64,000 nt of DNA from NCBI RefSeq assembly GCF_000522985.1, contig NZ_CP007128.1, forward strand, positions 1,224,220 to 1,288,219, read 5' to 3'. Positions within the stretch are counted from its first letter, which is position 1. Each line of letters starts with the position of its first letter. Shown here in pieces: positions 44,068-52,474 of this stretch. A model generated the notes under the pieces. That model searched no databases. It saw nothing but the letters and a program-made list of their open reading frames with translations, and was not told the origin of the DNA. Both the position numbers and the translations under genes were made by a program. The DNA is from Gemmatirosa kalamazoonensis. GTDB taxonomy: Bacteria; Gemmatimonadota; Gemmatimonadetes; Gemmatimonadales; Gemmatimonadaceae.

Positions 44068-44102
44068 GAACCGCAGAGGACGCTCTGCGTCCTCTGCGGT
44101 TC
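44068..44102. repeat. Minimal perfect hairpin of the CAGAGGACG family
   Basis: GAACCGCAGAGGACGC and GCGTCCTCTGCGGTTC form a perfect 16-bp stem with a TCT loop: the same ends as the long elements but only one unit per arm. After it, 44109-44137 carries a lone GCGGAG-family right arm (TTCTCCGCGG...). It lies between lysyl oxidase and GH16, both minus; the rest of the 140-bp gap shows nothing. Confidence 0.9.
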
Positions 44103-44131
44103 AATGGTGTTCTCCGCGGCTTCGCGTGCGA

Positions 44132-44974
44132 TCACCGAGCGCCGGCCCGCCGGTACACGCGCACCCAGTCCACCTCGAACCGCGCCGGGAATCTGGTGGC
44201 CGAGGGATCGCCGCCCTGCGTACCGCCGACCGCGAGGTTGAGGATCAGGTGCTGCGGCCGGCGGAGCGGGTTCACGCCGGTGCCGTCGCGGTTCGTCGTC
44301 GCGGCCAGGTCGGTGACGTTCAGCGTGCGGCCGTCGACCGAGAGGCGGATCGCGCGCTCGTCCCAGTCCATGCGCCAGACGTGGAAGTCGCGCGCCCATC
44401 GCGCGCCGCCTAACGAGTCGAGCGGGAGGCGCGAGTCGTCCCATGCCGCGGCGCCGTTCGAGTCGGCCCACGCCACGTTCGCGAGCAGCATGTTGCGGTA
44501 GTACTCCATGACGTCGATCTCGCCGCTCGCCGGCCACCGGCCGCTGTCGCCCACCGTCCAGAACGCGGGCCACATCCCGGGGCGCACGTCGATGCGCCCG
44601 CGCATCTCGAAGCGGCCGTAGCGCCACGAGCGGAGCCCGCGCGTCGTCACGCTCGCCGACGTGACGCGGATCGAGTCGCGGCCGCGACGCCAGTCGGTGC
44701 TCCCCGACACGTACGTCGGGTTCGGCCGCACCTCGCGCCGGGCCTCGATCACCAGCAGGCCTCCGCGCACGACCGCGTTCTCCGGCTGGTACCACTGCAG
44801 CTCGCGGTTCCGCACGAAGCCGCGCTCGTACGTCCAGCTCCGCGGATCCGGCGCGCCGTCGCGATCGAACTCGTCGGACCACACGAGCTCCCACCCCGGC
44901 TCCGGCGTGGCGTTAGGCGCTCGGCGGGCGCAGGAGACGCAGATCGCGAGGAGGGGGAGCAGGAGTCGGCGCAT
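44132..44974 (-). CDS. GH16 family beta-glucanase, lipoprotein
   Basis: 280 residues from ATG 44974. Signal LLLPLLAICVSC with lipobox. GH16 jelly-roll: WELVWSDEFDRDGAPDPRSWTYERG opening, LQWYQPENAVVRGGLLVIEARRE, YGRFEMRGRIDVRPGMWPAFWTVG, catalytic GEIDVMEYY (nucleophile and acid/base Glu in E-x-D-x-x-E), then FHVWRMDWDERAIRLSVDG. It hydrolyses beta-1,3 or mixed-linkage glucans (laminarin, lichenin type) at the cell surface. The upstream polymerase gene ends 17 nt before its start. Confidence 0.93.
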   Translation of the reverse strand: MRRLLLPLLAICVSCARRAPNATPEPGWELVWSDEFDRDGAPDPRSWTYERGFVRNRELQWYQPENAVVRGGLLVIEARREVRPNPTYVSGSTDWRRGRDSIRVTSASVTTRGLRSWRYGRFEMRGRIDVRPGMWPAFWTVGDSGRWPASGEIDVMEYYRNMLLANVAWADSNGAAAWDDSRLPLDSLGGARWARDFHVWRMDWDERAIRLSVDGRTLNVTDLAATTNRDGTGVNPLRRPQHLILNLAVGGTQGGDPSATRFPARFEVDWVRVYRRAGAR

Positions 44975-44991
44975 GGGCGATGTGAGACCAC

Positions 44992-47385
44992 TCAGGAAAG
45001 GGTCGTCGTCAGCACCGTGCGAATCTCCTCTGCCCGCGGCGCGAACAGCGAGAGCTGGTCGGGATCCGCGAACACGACGTCGAAGTCCTCCGGCGCGAGC
45101 CCGCGCGCCAGCCGTGCCGCGTAGGTGTCGAGCAGCACGCGCGCGTAGTGCTCCACGTCGTAGTCGCGCGGGTCGGCGGCGTCGGCGCCACCGGCCTCGT
45201 CGCGCTCCGGCACCACGCCCGCGCCACCGCCCTGCGTGCGGTACACGCGCACGCGCTCGCCCACGCTCCAGTCCGAGCGGCCGCTCGCGAGCAGCGCCTC
45301 GTACGCGAGCTCGCGCCGCGACCCGCGCGACGCCGCGTACTGCGCCGGCGTCTTCGTCAGCCGCACGCGCGACGACACGTCGTGCGTCGGGATCGCCCGC
45401 GCGCGCAGCCGACCCAACGTGTCGAGGTACGCGTCGCGCACCCCCGCCACGTCGCCGGCGAGCAGCCGCTCGAGCGCGCGGCGCAGGAACGCGTCGCCGT
45501 ACGGCTCCGCGCGGCTCGACCGGAACGCCACGCCGCGCAGCAGCAGCCGCCCGTCGTAGGTCAGCAGGGCGTAGTTCTTCGGCTCGTGCGACAGCATCGC
45601 CGCGTACCGTCCCTCGAACTCCAGCTTCACGAGCGGTGGCAGCAGCGCCGCGACCTCGGCCACCACGCGCCGTTCGTCGGCCTCGCTCCACGCGTCGGGG
45701 ACGGCGAAGTACACGCCGTCGGTGTCCGCCTCGAGCAGCGTGACGCCGCGCGCCGCGAGCTCGCGGCACATCAGCCCGAGCGTCTCGCGGCCGCGGCGCG
45801 TCACCTCGTTCGCCGCGTGCACGTCGGCGAAACGCGTCAGCTCCCCGCCCGCGGCGAGATAGCCGTAGGCCGAGTTCACGACGATCTTCATCGCCGCCGA
45901 CACCGCCTCCTGCGTGTGCCGCTCCGCCGATCCGGCCGGCGCGGCGCGCGCCGCGTCCTTCGCCTCCAGTCGCTGCGCCACGAGCCGGTCGACGATCGCG
46001 AGCAGCGCGCCGAGGTGGTCGCGCGCCGGCCCGATGCGGAAGGCGCGCATGAGCGACGGATACAGGCTCGCCACGTCCGCCTTCACGACGTGCCGCGCGA
46101 CGCCGGTCGCGAACAGGTGCAGCGCGGCGCCGCTGTGCGGCGTCCCGTCGCCCGCCTCGTACGCCGGCAGCGCGGCACCCGCGCGCAGGTACGCGCGCAC
46201 GAGCAGCGGGTCGATCACGCCCGTCGCCGCGCCGGCGTCGGCGAGCCGCTCGTAGCGGCGCGGCGCCATCCGGGCGAGCGCGAACGCGGCGCCGCCCAAC
46301 ACCCGCGCCAGCCCCGCGACTTCCTCCACGTCCGCGGTCGCGTAGCGGCGCACGCGCGCCGGGTCGGTGCGATACACGACGTGGATCTGGTCGCCGCGGA
46401 TCAGCTCCCGCTCCGGCCCCGCGAGCCCGAAGTGGCGCGCCACCGCCTTCAGGCCGTGCCCCGGCAGCTCGCGCGCCCCGTGGTCGTAGCGGATCGTCGC
46501 GTCGAGCGTATCGATCAGCTCCCGCCCGGGCGCCACGTATCGGATGCGGTAATCGGGACTCGAGACTCGGGACTCGGGACTCGTGGGCTGCGGACTCCCG
46601 AGTCCCGAGTCCCGAGTCCCGAGTCCCGATGCTCGCACCCCGCGCCGTGCGCCGCGCTGCCGGAGCGGCCCGCCGACGCGGCCTAACGCGAGCGGCACGC
46701 CGAGCACCTGCGCGCGCCGCGCGACGAACGGGAGGTCGAAGCCGTGCAGGTTGTGGTTCTCGATCACGTCGGGGTCGGCCTCGGCGATCGTCGCGGCGAG
46801 TCGGCGAATGAGGTCCGCCTCCGCCGCGTCGCCGGTGCCGCGCGCCTCGATCGTGCCCACGCGTCCGTCGGGATGCCGCACGGCGACGAGGAAGATGCGG
46901 TCGCGCGCCGGGTCGAGCCCCGTCGTCTCGAGGTCGAACTGCAGCCGCCGCAGGTCGTCGAACGCGAGCCCGCGGAAGTACGTGCGCCCCGTCGCGACCA
47001 GGTACTGCTCGTCGGGCGGCAGCGAGAGCACGTGCGCATCGCCGAGGTCGCGGATCTGCCTAACGTTCTCGCCGAGCCGCCGCGACGCGCCGGCGAGCAG
47101 CGCGCGCGTGAGCGCGTTCCCGTCGTCGGCCGAGACGAGAAAGCGCAGCGCCCCCGGCCCGTCGAGCTCCCGCCACGCGAGCCCCGGCACCGCGGCGCCG
47201 CGCAGGTCGTCGAGCCGGTCGAGCAGCAGCCACGGACGGAACCGCTCGTCGTCGCGCTCGAGCACCTTCGTCTCCGGGTCCCGCCGCCACACGATCGCGC
47301 GTCCGTCCGCCTCCGCCCACACGGACACGATCCCCGGTGTCGGATCCCACCCCCACAGCCACTCGTCCTCGTTGGGCGCGGTCAT
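44992..47385 (-). CDS. Family B DNA polymerase
   Basis: 797 residues from ATG 47385. The 3'-5' exonuclease has ExoI FDLETTG, ExoII NHNLHGFDLPF and ExoIII YATADVEEV; the polymerase has motif A KADVASLYPSLM, motif B KIVVNSAYGYLA, the K-x-x-x-EGRY-like KLEFEGRYAAM and motif C EADTDGVYF. All catalytic aspartates seem present, suggesting an active PolB with proofreading, of the type used in damage tolerance or replication restart. A tandem-unit hairpin is translated between ExoII and ExoIII as SGLGTRDSGLGSPQPTSP plus ESRVSSPD, an insertion not seen in normal PolB. Confidence 0.92.
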   Translation of the reverse strand: MTAPNEDEWLWGWDPTPGIVSVWAEADGRAIVWRRDPETKVLERDDERFRPWLLLDRLDDLRGAAVPGLAWRELDGPGALRFLVSADDGNALTRALLAGASRRLGENVRQIRDLGDAHVLSLPPDEQYLVATGRTYFRGLAFDDLRRLQFDLETTGLDPARDRIFLVAVRHPDGRVGTIEARGTGDAAEADLIRRLAATIAEADPDVIENHNLHGFDLPFVARRAQVLGVPLALGRVGGPLRQRGARRGVRASGLGTRDSGLGSPQPTSPESRVSSPDYRIRYVAPGRELIDTLDATIRYDHGARELPGHGLKAVARHFGLAGPERELIRGDQIHVVYRTDPARVRRYATADVEEVAGLARVLGGAAFALARMAPRRYERLADAGAATGVIDPLLVRAYLRAGAALPAYEAGDGTPHSGAALHLFATGVARHVVKADVASLYPSLMRAFRIGPARDHLGALLAIVDRLVAQRLEAKDAARAAPAGSAERHTQEAVSAAMKIVVNSAYGYLAAGGELTRFADVHAANEVTRRGRETLGLMCRELAARGVTLLEADTDGVYFAVPDAWSEADERRVVAEVAALLPPLVKLEFEGRYAAMLSHEPKNYALLTYDGRLLLRGVAFRSSRAEPYGDAFLRRALERLLAGDVAGVRDAYLDTLGRLRARAIPTHDVSSRVRLTKTPAQYAASRGSRRELAYEALLASGRSDWSVGERVRVYRTQGGGAGVVPERDEAGGADAADPRDYDVEHYARVLLDTYAARLARGLAPEDFDVVFADPDQLSLFAPRAEEIRTVLTTTLS
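46553..46629. repeat. In-frame tandem-unit hairpin, GGGACTC family, inside polB
   Basis: The left arm repeats GGGACTC about four to five times (46553-46587) and the right arm repeats its complement GAGTCCC five times (46592-46629). The polymerase frame stays open through both arms. It sits in the exonuclease domain between ExoII and the next strand, likely a surface loop. Confidence 0.9.
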
Positions 47386-47405
47386 GCGGGCCGGTCCGGG
47401 GATGC

Positions 47406-47482
47406 CTCACGCGGAGGCGGGGAGAACGCGGAGAACACCAAGAATAATTGGTCGTTCTCCGCGTTCTCCGCGCCTCCGCGCG
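47406..47482. repeat. Tandem-unit hairpin, GCGGAG family
   Basis: The left arm CTCACGCGGAGGCGGGGAGA onward to 47436 and the right arm 47454-47482 are near-perfect complements; the tip ACCAA/TTGGT pairs further, leaving a tiny loop. It fills the 102-bp gap between the polymerase start and the subtilase stop on the same strand. Confidence 0.9.
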
Positions 47483-47487
47483 CGACG

Positions 47488-50298
47488 TCAGGCCCCCGGC
47501 AGCGCCCGCAGCTCCGGCGTGGAAGGCAGCACGTGCACGTCCGCCGCCGGCAGCGCCGCCGCCTGGCTGGCGCGCGGCAGCTCCATGTGGTCGAGCTGCC
47601 CCGCCTTCAGCAGCGCGCGCTGACGCTCCAGCTCCAGCGACAGCGCCCGGTTCTCGATGCACATGCGGCGGTTCTCCTGCCGCAGCCGCTCGAGGCGCAT
47701 GCGCTCCTCCGCCTCGCGCGTCGGCTCGCACGACGAGCAGTGCGCGAGCTCCGTCTCGTACAGCAGCCCGTCGGTGGGGATCGTCACGAGATGGTGATCG
47801 GTCTTCTGCTCCCCCGGCAGCGGCGCGTCGCCAAGCGACTGCTGCAGCCGCTTCCGGATCTCGTCGTTCACGCCCGCGACGTCGTTCACCGCGCGGAACG
47901 GCCCCTGGTTCCCGGCCCGCCACTCCACCGAGATCACGTGCGTCGTCACGTCGTACAGCTCGTTCACCCGGCGGATGTAGTACGTCACCGCGTAGCAGTG
48001 GTTGTCGTTGCGGAACGAGCGCTGTGTCGTGCTCACATGCTCCGCGTCCTCGAACGTGCTCACCACCACGCCGCGCTCCGCCTCCAGCGACTGCGACGCC
48101 GTGATGGCGAACTGCGTGAACTGCTCCGACACGCTGCTCACCGAGCCGCCGGTGGCGAGCGTCGTCTCCGACACGTCGGACTTGTCGATGGAGCCCGACG
48201 GCGCGCCGAAGAAGCCCGCCAGCCCGCCGCCCACCGAGAGCGAGCTGTCCGTCTCGCTCCGGGCCTTCGTGAGGAAGTCCGTGTACGACGACGCGCTCGT
48301 CGCGCGCCGCGACTGCGACAGCGCGCTCACCGTCTGCCGGAACGACGCGTGCACCGACAGTTGCTCGGTGTGCGACTTCACGCGGCGGTAGCGGTCGAAC
48401 GTGTACAGCCGCACCTGCTCGCCGGGGAGCAGCGTCTGCGTGTAGAGCAGCGGCCCCTGCTGCCGGCCGAGCAGCCGCAGGCAGTGTTCGTAGGTGACGC
48501 GGATCTGGATGCGCCCCTCGTCGAACACGCGCGACTCGTAGAACATCATGCAGCGCTCGCGCGAGAGCCACGGGATCGGCTCGGGACCGCGGCACTCCTC
48601 GGGCGTCGGCTCGATGCACTCGCCGCCGCACCCCGAGCACTCGCGCTCCGCGGCGGCCCTGCCTAACGCGCATGCCGCGAGCAGCGCCCGCTCCACGTTG
48701 ATGCGCCCGTAGCCCACCTCGGCGTTCCAGGTGCCGCTCGGCTTCGTGCCCACGTTCGCGTACGCGTACGTCGCCGGCGAGATCTTGTCGCACGTGCTCT
48801 CGATGAGCTGGCGCGTCTCGACGTTCGTGAGGTTCGGCCGCAGGCTCACGAGCAGCCCGGCGAGCCCCGCGACGTGCGGCGTGGCGGACGAGGTGCCGTT
48901 GAAGAAGTCGTAGTAGTCGCCCCCCGCGTAGCCGGCGGCGCCGAACCGGTCGGTGGTCGGGATCTCGAGGCACGGCGCGACGACGTCGATGTCCGGGCCG
49001 TAGCTCGCGCCCCACCACGCCTCGCTCGAGCTGTCGCCGATCCGCTTGCGCTCGTCGCTCCGGTTGCTGCCGCCGGCGCCGATCGTGCGCGCGTCGCTCC
49101 CTGGGAAGCGCGACACCGGGCCGTTCTCGTTCCCCGTCGCGGCGACGAGCACGAGCCCCTTGTCGTGCGCGTACTGCAGCGCGTCCTGGATGATCGCGAA
49201 GTCCCACATCATCCACGACGCGTACACGCCGAAGCTCATGCTCACCACGCGCGCGCCGTGGTCGGCGGCGAAGTACAGGCCCTCCACGATGTCGGCGTCG
49301 GCCCACGTCGCGGTGGCGATCGCCATCGTGCGCACGCCGCCGGCGACGCCGGCCACGCCGAGCGCGTTGTCGAGCCGCGCGCCGATGATTCCCGCGCACG
49401 CGGTGCCGTGGTTCCCCGTCGGGCCGCCGTTAGGCGTGTCGGTCGACGCGTTCCACGACTGCGGGTGCACGTCGAGGTCGGGGTGCGCGAGCTCGATCCC
49501 CTCGTCGAGCACCGCGACGGTGACGCTCGGCGACCCGCGCGCGATCTGCCAGCCGCGGGGCGCGTTGATGCGCTGCAGCCCCCACTGGATCGCGAACTCC
49601 GGGTCGCTCGGCGTCAGCTCCGACGTCGGCGGGCGGCAGCGTCCCGCGTCGGGACGATACGGGCCGTGCAGCGGATCGGTCGTCGGCGTCGGTGCCGTGA
49701 CCACGTGACATTCCGGCGACAGGTACGGGATGTTCTCGAACCGCACGTCGCCCGGCGCGACGCCTGCGCCGATCTCGCGCGCGGCGCCGATCGCGCCGTC
49801 GACGCGCAGCGTGACGTAGCCGCGCAGCCGGTCGGGCGCCACGTCGAGCGGCGTCGACGCGCCGAGCTTCGCGACCCCGCCGGCCGCGTCGACCGCGCCG
49901 CGCTTCACGTAGATGCGCGTCGGGTTCACGGCGAACAGCGCGGGCACCTCGCGCGTCGCGGCGTCGGCACGCCAGGCCGGGCTCACCCACTCCACGAGCG
50001 GGCTCGCGTTCAGACGCTGCAGCTGTGCGCCGTCGAGCGCGCCGCCGTCGGCACCCTGCACCCACGACAGCGCGTCGGTGCGGTTCACGTGCAGCAGCGG
50101 ACGCCGCTCTCCATCGGTCCCCGCGCCGGCGCTCGCGTGCGTTAGGCCCAGCTCGCGGAGCAGCGCGTCCTTCGTCTCCGCGTCGACGCCGGGCCGCCAC
50201 TGCACCGCGGCACGTGTCGGGTCGCCCACGCACCGGCCGAACGCCGGGTGCCAGAGCTCGTTAGGCACGACGGGCGTCGGCTCGCTTTGCGTTGCCAT
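47488..50298 (-). CDS. Large subtilase (S8 peptidase) with novel C-terminal region
   Basis: 936 residues, ATG 50298 with GGGAGG upstream. No signal peptide: MATQSEPTPVVPNELWHPAF. A prodomain-like N-terminal 230 residues precedes the S8 domain: Asp in VAVLDEGIELAHPDL (about 263), His in NHGTACAGI (about 297), Ser in NGTSSATPHVAG (about 469). The 400-residue C-terminus holds a Cys-rich patch (ECSGCGGEC), a Ser/Thr/Gly-rich stretch (SSLSVGGGLAGFFG, ATGGSVSSVSEQF), an RSFRNDNHCYAVTYYIRRVNELYDVTTHVI module and a terminal coiled coil rich in Arg/Glu. I do not recognise that region. Intracellular use or specialised secretion is inferred. Confidence 0.88.
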   Translation of the reverse strand: MATQSEPTPVVPNELWHPAFGRCVGDPTRAAVQWRPGVDAETKDALLRELGLTHASAGAGTDGERRPLLHVNRTDALSWVQGADGGALDGAQLQRLNASPLVEWVSPAWRADAATREVPALFAVNPTRIYVKRGAVDAAGGVAKLGASTPLDVAPDRLRGYVTLRVDGAIGAAREIGAGVAPGDVRFENIPYLSPECHVVTAPTPTTDPLHGPYRPDAGRCRPPTSELTPSDPEFAIQWGLQRINAPRGWQIARGSPSVTVAVLDEGIELAHPDLDVHPQSWNASTDTPNGGPTGNHGTACAGIIGARLDNALGVAGVAGGVRTMAIATATWADADIVEGLYFAADHGARVVSMSFGVYASWMMWDFAIIQDALQYAHDKGLVLVAATGNENGPVSRFPGSDARTIGAGGSNRSDERKRIGDSSSEAWWGASYGPDIDVVAPCLEIPTTDRFGAAGYAGGDYYDFFNGTSSATPHVAGLAGLLVSLRPNLTNVETRQLIESTCDKISPATYAYANVGTKPSGTWNAEVGYGRINVERALLAACALGRAAAERECSGCGGECIEPTPEECRGPEPIPWLSRERCMMFYESRVFDEGRIQIRVTYEHCLRLLGRQQGPLLYTQTLLPGEQVRLYTFDRYRRVKSHTEQLSVHASFRQTVSALSQSRRATSASSYTDFLTKARSETDSSLSVGGGLAGFFGAPSGSIDKSDVSETTLATGGSVSSVSEQFTQFAITASQSLEAERGVVVSTFEDAEHVSTTQRSFRNDNHCYAVTYYIRRVNELYDVTTHVISVEWRAGNQGPFRAVNDVAGVNDEIRKRLQQSLGDAPLPGEQKTDHHLVTIPTDGLLYETELAHCSSCEPTREAEERMRLERLRQENRRMCIENRALSLELERQRALLKAGQLDHMELPRASQAAALPAADVHVLPSTPELRALPGA

Positions 50299-50469
50299 GC
50301 TGCCTCCCCCGGCCGGTCTCCCGGCCACGACCACAGGTAATGCCCGGCGGACGATCGTCGTCGGCGCTCCGCCGGACGGATCGAACACGACATCGGCATC
50401 GAGTCGCGTTGGCCGGGGCTCCGCGTCGTTAGGCGGGAGGGGGTGGGCCCCGGCGGCGTGGCTAACATG

Positions 50470-50509
50470 CGCCGCCCCGGAGAACGTGGCAACGTTCCCC
50501 GGGGCGGCG
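50470..50509. terminator. Strong GC hairpin downstream of the 62-residue gene
   Basis: CGCCGCCCCGG (50470-50480) pairs with CCGGGGCGGCG (50499-50509), and inside GAACGT pairs with ACGTTC, leaving a few-base loop. It lies 25 nt past the stop of the minus-strand small gene and 172 nt ahead of the subtilase start. No T-run follows on either strand, so it is either a factor-dependent terminator or an mRNA-stabilising stem. The rest of 50299-50533 shows only two GCCTAAC-type words. Confidence 0.55.
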
Positions 50510-50533
50510 GAGTCTTCCGTATGTGATTTTGCG

Positions 50534-50722
50534 TTACTTGCTGCTGCGATCGCCGCGGTCGCCCTGTCCCTTCTTCGACTCGGTCTTCGCGTGACGCTTG
50601 CGGTCCTGCGACAGCGAGCGGCCCACGTCGTCCTGCGAATCGGTGAAGCGTCCCTGCTCGTCGCGACGCACGTACCGCTTGTCGCCCTCGTGCGGCTCGA
50701 TCAGCTCGCGCTCTCGTGCCAT
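50534..50722 (-). CDS. Small charged protein, 62 residues
   Basis: ATG 50722 follows AGGAGG at ideal distance. The product MARERELIEPHEGDKRYVRR then DEQGRFTDSQDDVGRSLSQD and a Lys/Arg/Asp-rich tail is very hydrophilic. The KRYVRRDEQGRFTDSQDDVGRSLS segment resembles small stress-associated conserved hypotheticals found in many soil bacteria. Function unknown; nucleic-acid or membrane-surface binding would fit the basic tail. Confidence 0.75.
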   Translation of the reverse strand: MARERELIEPHEGDKRYVRRDEQGRFTDSQDDVGRSLSQDRKRHAKTESKKGQGDRGDRSSK

Positions 50723-50790
50723 GGATCTGCCTCCTGCGGCTCGGGAAATCGACTTCGACCGAGAAAAAGGCAGAGCGCGTGCCGGCAGGC

Positions 50791-51768
50791 TCAGGCCATG
50801 TGGAATTCCTGCGCGAACGCGACGTCGAACGAGAACGTCTTCGCCCGGCTCCGCGTCTCCATCGCGTCGGCCACGCGGCGCAGCCGGTCGGGGATGCCGA
50901 GGATCTTCTCCTGCGCTCGCTTGCCCATCTCGTCGAGCCCGTCCAGCGCCTCGATCGCCCAGAACTTGATCTGCTCCTCGACGATCTTCAGGTAGTCGCG
51001 CGGCCCGTAGATCTCGGCGCGCCGGATCACGTCCGCCATCTCGCGGAAGTGCGGCATCGTGTAACCCGGCATGTCGATCGACGGCATGATCTCCGCCGCC
51101 GACGCGAGCCCGCGGTTCGGGTCGCGCGCCAGCACTTCCTTGAAGATCGTGCGGTAGAACGCGTAGTGCCGCGCCTCCTCCTTCGCCACGTTCGCGAGCA
51201 CGGTGCCGATCGTCGGCTCGTACTCCCCGGCGAGCTTGCCGGTGTTCGCGTGGCTCACCTGCGTCGCGCGTTCCTGCAGCGACGTGTACACGAACACGCG
51301 GTACGGGTCCTTGTCCCACTCGGGATTGAACCCGGCCTTGAGATACTCGAACTGCATGCGCTCGAGCACCGGGTTGTCGAGGATGCGGCTCTCGCGCGCG
51401 TAGTCGTGCAGCACCGCGCCGTGCCGGTCCTCCTCGGCGGTCCACAGGTTCGTCCACCGCGACCAGAACGTGTCCCCGCCGAGGTACACGGCGAGCAGCC
51501 GGTGGAAGTGCGGCAGCCCTTCCTCGGTGAGGAGGTTCACCGCGAGCGCGATGCGCGCGGGGAGGCCGATGCCCCGCGCGCGCTCGCGCAGCGCGCGGGC
51601 GTGCGCGTCGGGGTCGGTGTCGGGAGCGGGAGCGAGCAGCTCGCTCGGGAACCAGAGGATGCGCTTCGCCTCGTGCACGTCCATCAGGGCGTGGACGACC
51701 TCTTCGAGGTCGGCGAGCACTTCCACCTTCGCCAACGTCTCCGCGGCGGGTTGGGCTATCGTGGTCAT
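50791..51768 (-). CDS. Acyl-ACP desaturase (ferritin-like diiron)
   Basis: 325 residues from ATG 51768. Two diiron helix pairs carry E-E-x-x-H: WTAEEDRHGAVLHDYA and VAKEEARHYAFYRTIF, with the neighbouring Glu ligands in LTEEGLPHFHRL and SLQERATQVSH. This matches plant stearoyl-ACP Delta9 and mycobacterial DesA desaturases, which use O2 and ferredoxin to place a cis double bond. Soluble, no membrane segments. Likely role: membrane-lipid unsaturation under aerobic growth. Confidence 0.93.
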   Translation of the reverse strand: MTTIAQPAAETLAKVEVLADLEEVVHALMDVHEAKRILWFPSELLAPAPDTDPDAHARALRERARGIGLPARIALAVNLLTEEGLPHFHRLLAVYLGGDTFWSRWTNLWTAEEDRHGAVLHDYARESRILDNPVLERMQFEYLKAGFNPEWDKDPYRVFVYTSLQERATQVSHANTGKLAGEYEPTIGTVLANVAKEEARHYAFYRTIFKEVLARDPNRGLASAAEIMPSIDMPGYTMPHFREMADVIRRAEIYGPRDYLKIVEEQIKFWAIEALDGLDEMGKRAQEKILGIPDRLRRVADAMETRSRAKTFSFDVAFAQEFHMA

Positions 51769-51882
51769 GCGGGGAATGTGCGCGGGCGGCGGTCGCGAAG
51801 CAAAGCGAAATGGAGCCGGCGACGATGAAAAGAGCGTGCCCGGCCGTGGCCGCGGGGGCCTGTGAAGCGCAGATTGTCGCGC

Positions 51883-52404
51883 ATGCCGTCCCGTCCCGCG
51901 CCGTTCATCGTCCGCGACGCGCGCGCCGACGAGCGCGATGCGGTGCGCGAGCTCACGCTCCGCGCGTACGGCGAGTACGCCACGGTGATGGCGCCCGCGT
52001 CGTGGGCGGGCCTCGACGGCGCCGTGCGCTCGGCGCTCGCGTTCGACGGGCCGGTGGATCGCATCGTCGCGGTGCGCGACGAGTCGTTGCTCGGCAGCGT
52101 GCACCTGTTCCCGCCGGCGACCGACGCGTATGGCCACCTCGCGGCGCGCGCGCCGTGGCCCGAGCTGCGGCTGCTCGCCGTCGCGCCGGAGGGGCGCGGG
52201 CAGGGCGTCGGCCGCGCGCTCGTGGAGGAGTGCGCGCGTCGCGCCCGCGCGAGCGGCGCGGCGGCGCTCGGCCTCCACACGTCGGAGAGCATGCGCGTCG
52301 CGATGTCGCTCTACGAGCGCATGGGGTTCGAGCGCGCGCCCGACGCCGACTTCCAGCCGCCGGGGGCCGAGCTGGTCCGGGGCTACCGACTGCGCCTGGG
52401 CTGA
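51883..52404 (+). CDS. GNAT family N-acetyltransferase
   Basis: 173 residues from ATG 51883 (GTG 51862 would add seven residues). FIVRDARADERDAVRELTLRAYGEY opens the fold; LRLLAVAPEGRGQGVGRALVEECARRARA is the acetyl-CoA motif A (R/Q-x-x-G-x-G/A), followed by LYERMGFERAPDADF. Acyl acceptor unknown. It is divergent from the desaturase across 114 bp. Confidence 0.92.
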   Translation: MPSRPAPFIVRDARADERDAVRELTLRAYGEYATVMAPASWAGLDGAVRSALAFDGPVDRIVAVRDESLLGSVHLFPPATDAYGHLAARAPWPELRLLAVAPEGRGQGVGRALVEECARRARASGAAALGLHTSESMRVAMSLYERMGFERAPDADFQPPGAELVRGYRLRLG

Positions 52405-52447
52405 GGGGCGACGTGACGAACGGCGATTGACGCCTCGGCCGTTGGAT

Positions 52448-52469
52448 GAAACTTTCAAGGGAAAGCTTC
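52448..52469. promoter_or_regulatory. Operator-like inverted repeat upstream of second padR
   Basis: GAAACTTTC (52448-52456) and GAAAGCTTC (52461-52469) are complementary in 8 of 9 positions with a 4-bp spacer, ending six bases before the PadR start codon. It is an AT-rich island in GC-rich DNA. Its location mirrors the palindrome before the first padR, but the sequence differs, suggesting separate specificities. Confidence 0.55.
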
Positions 52470-52474
52470 AGCCC

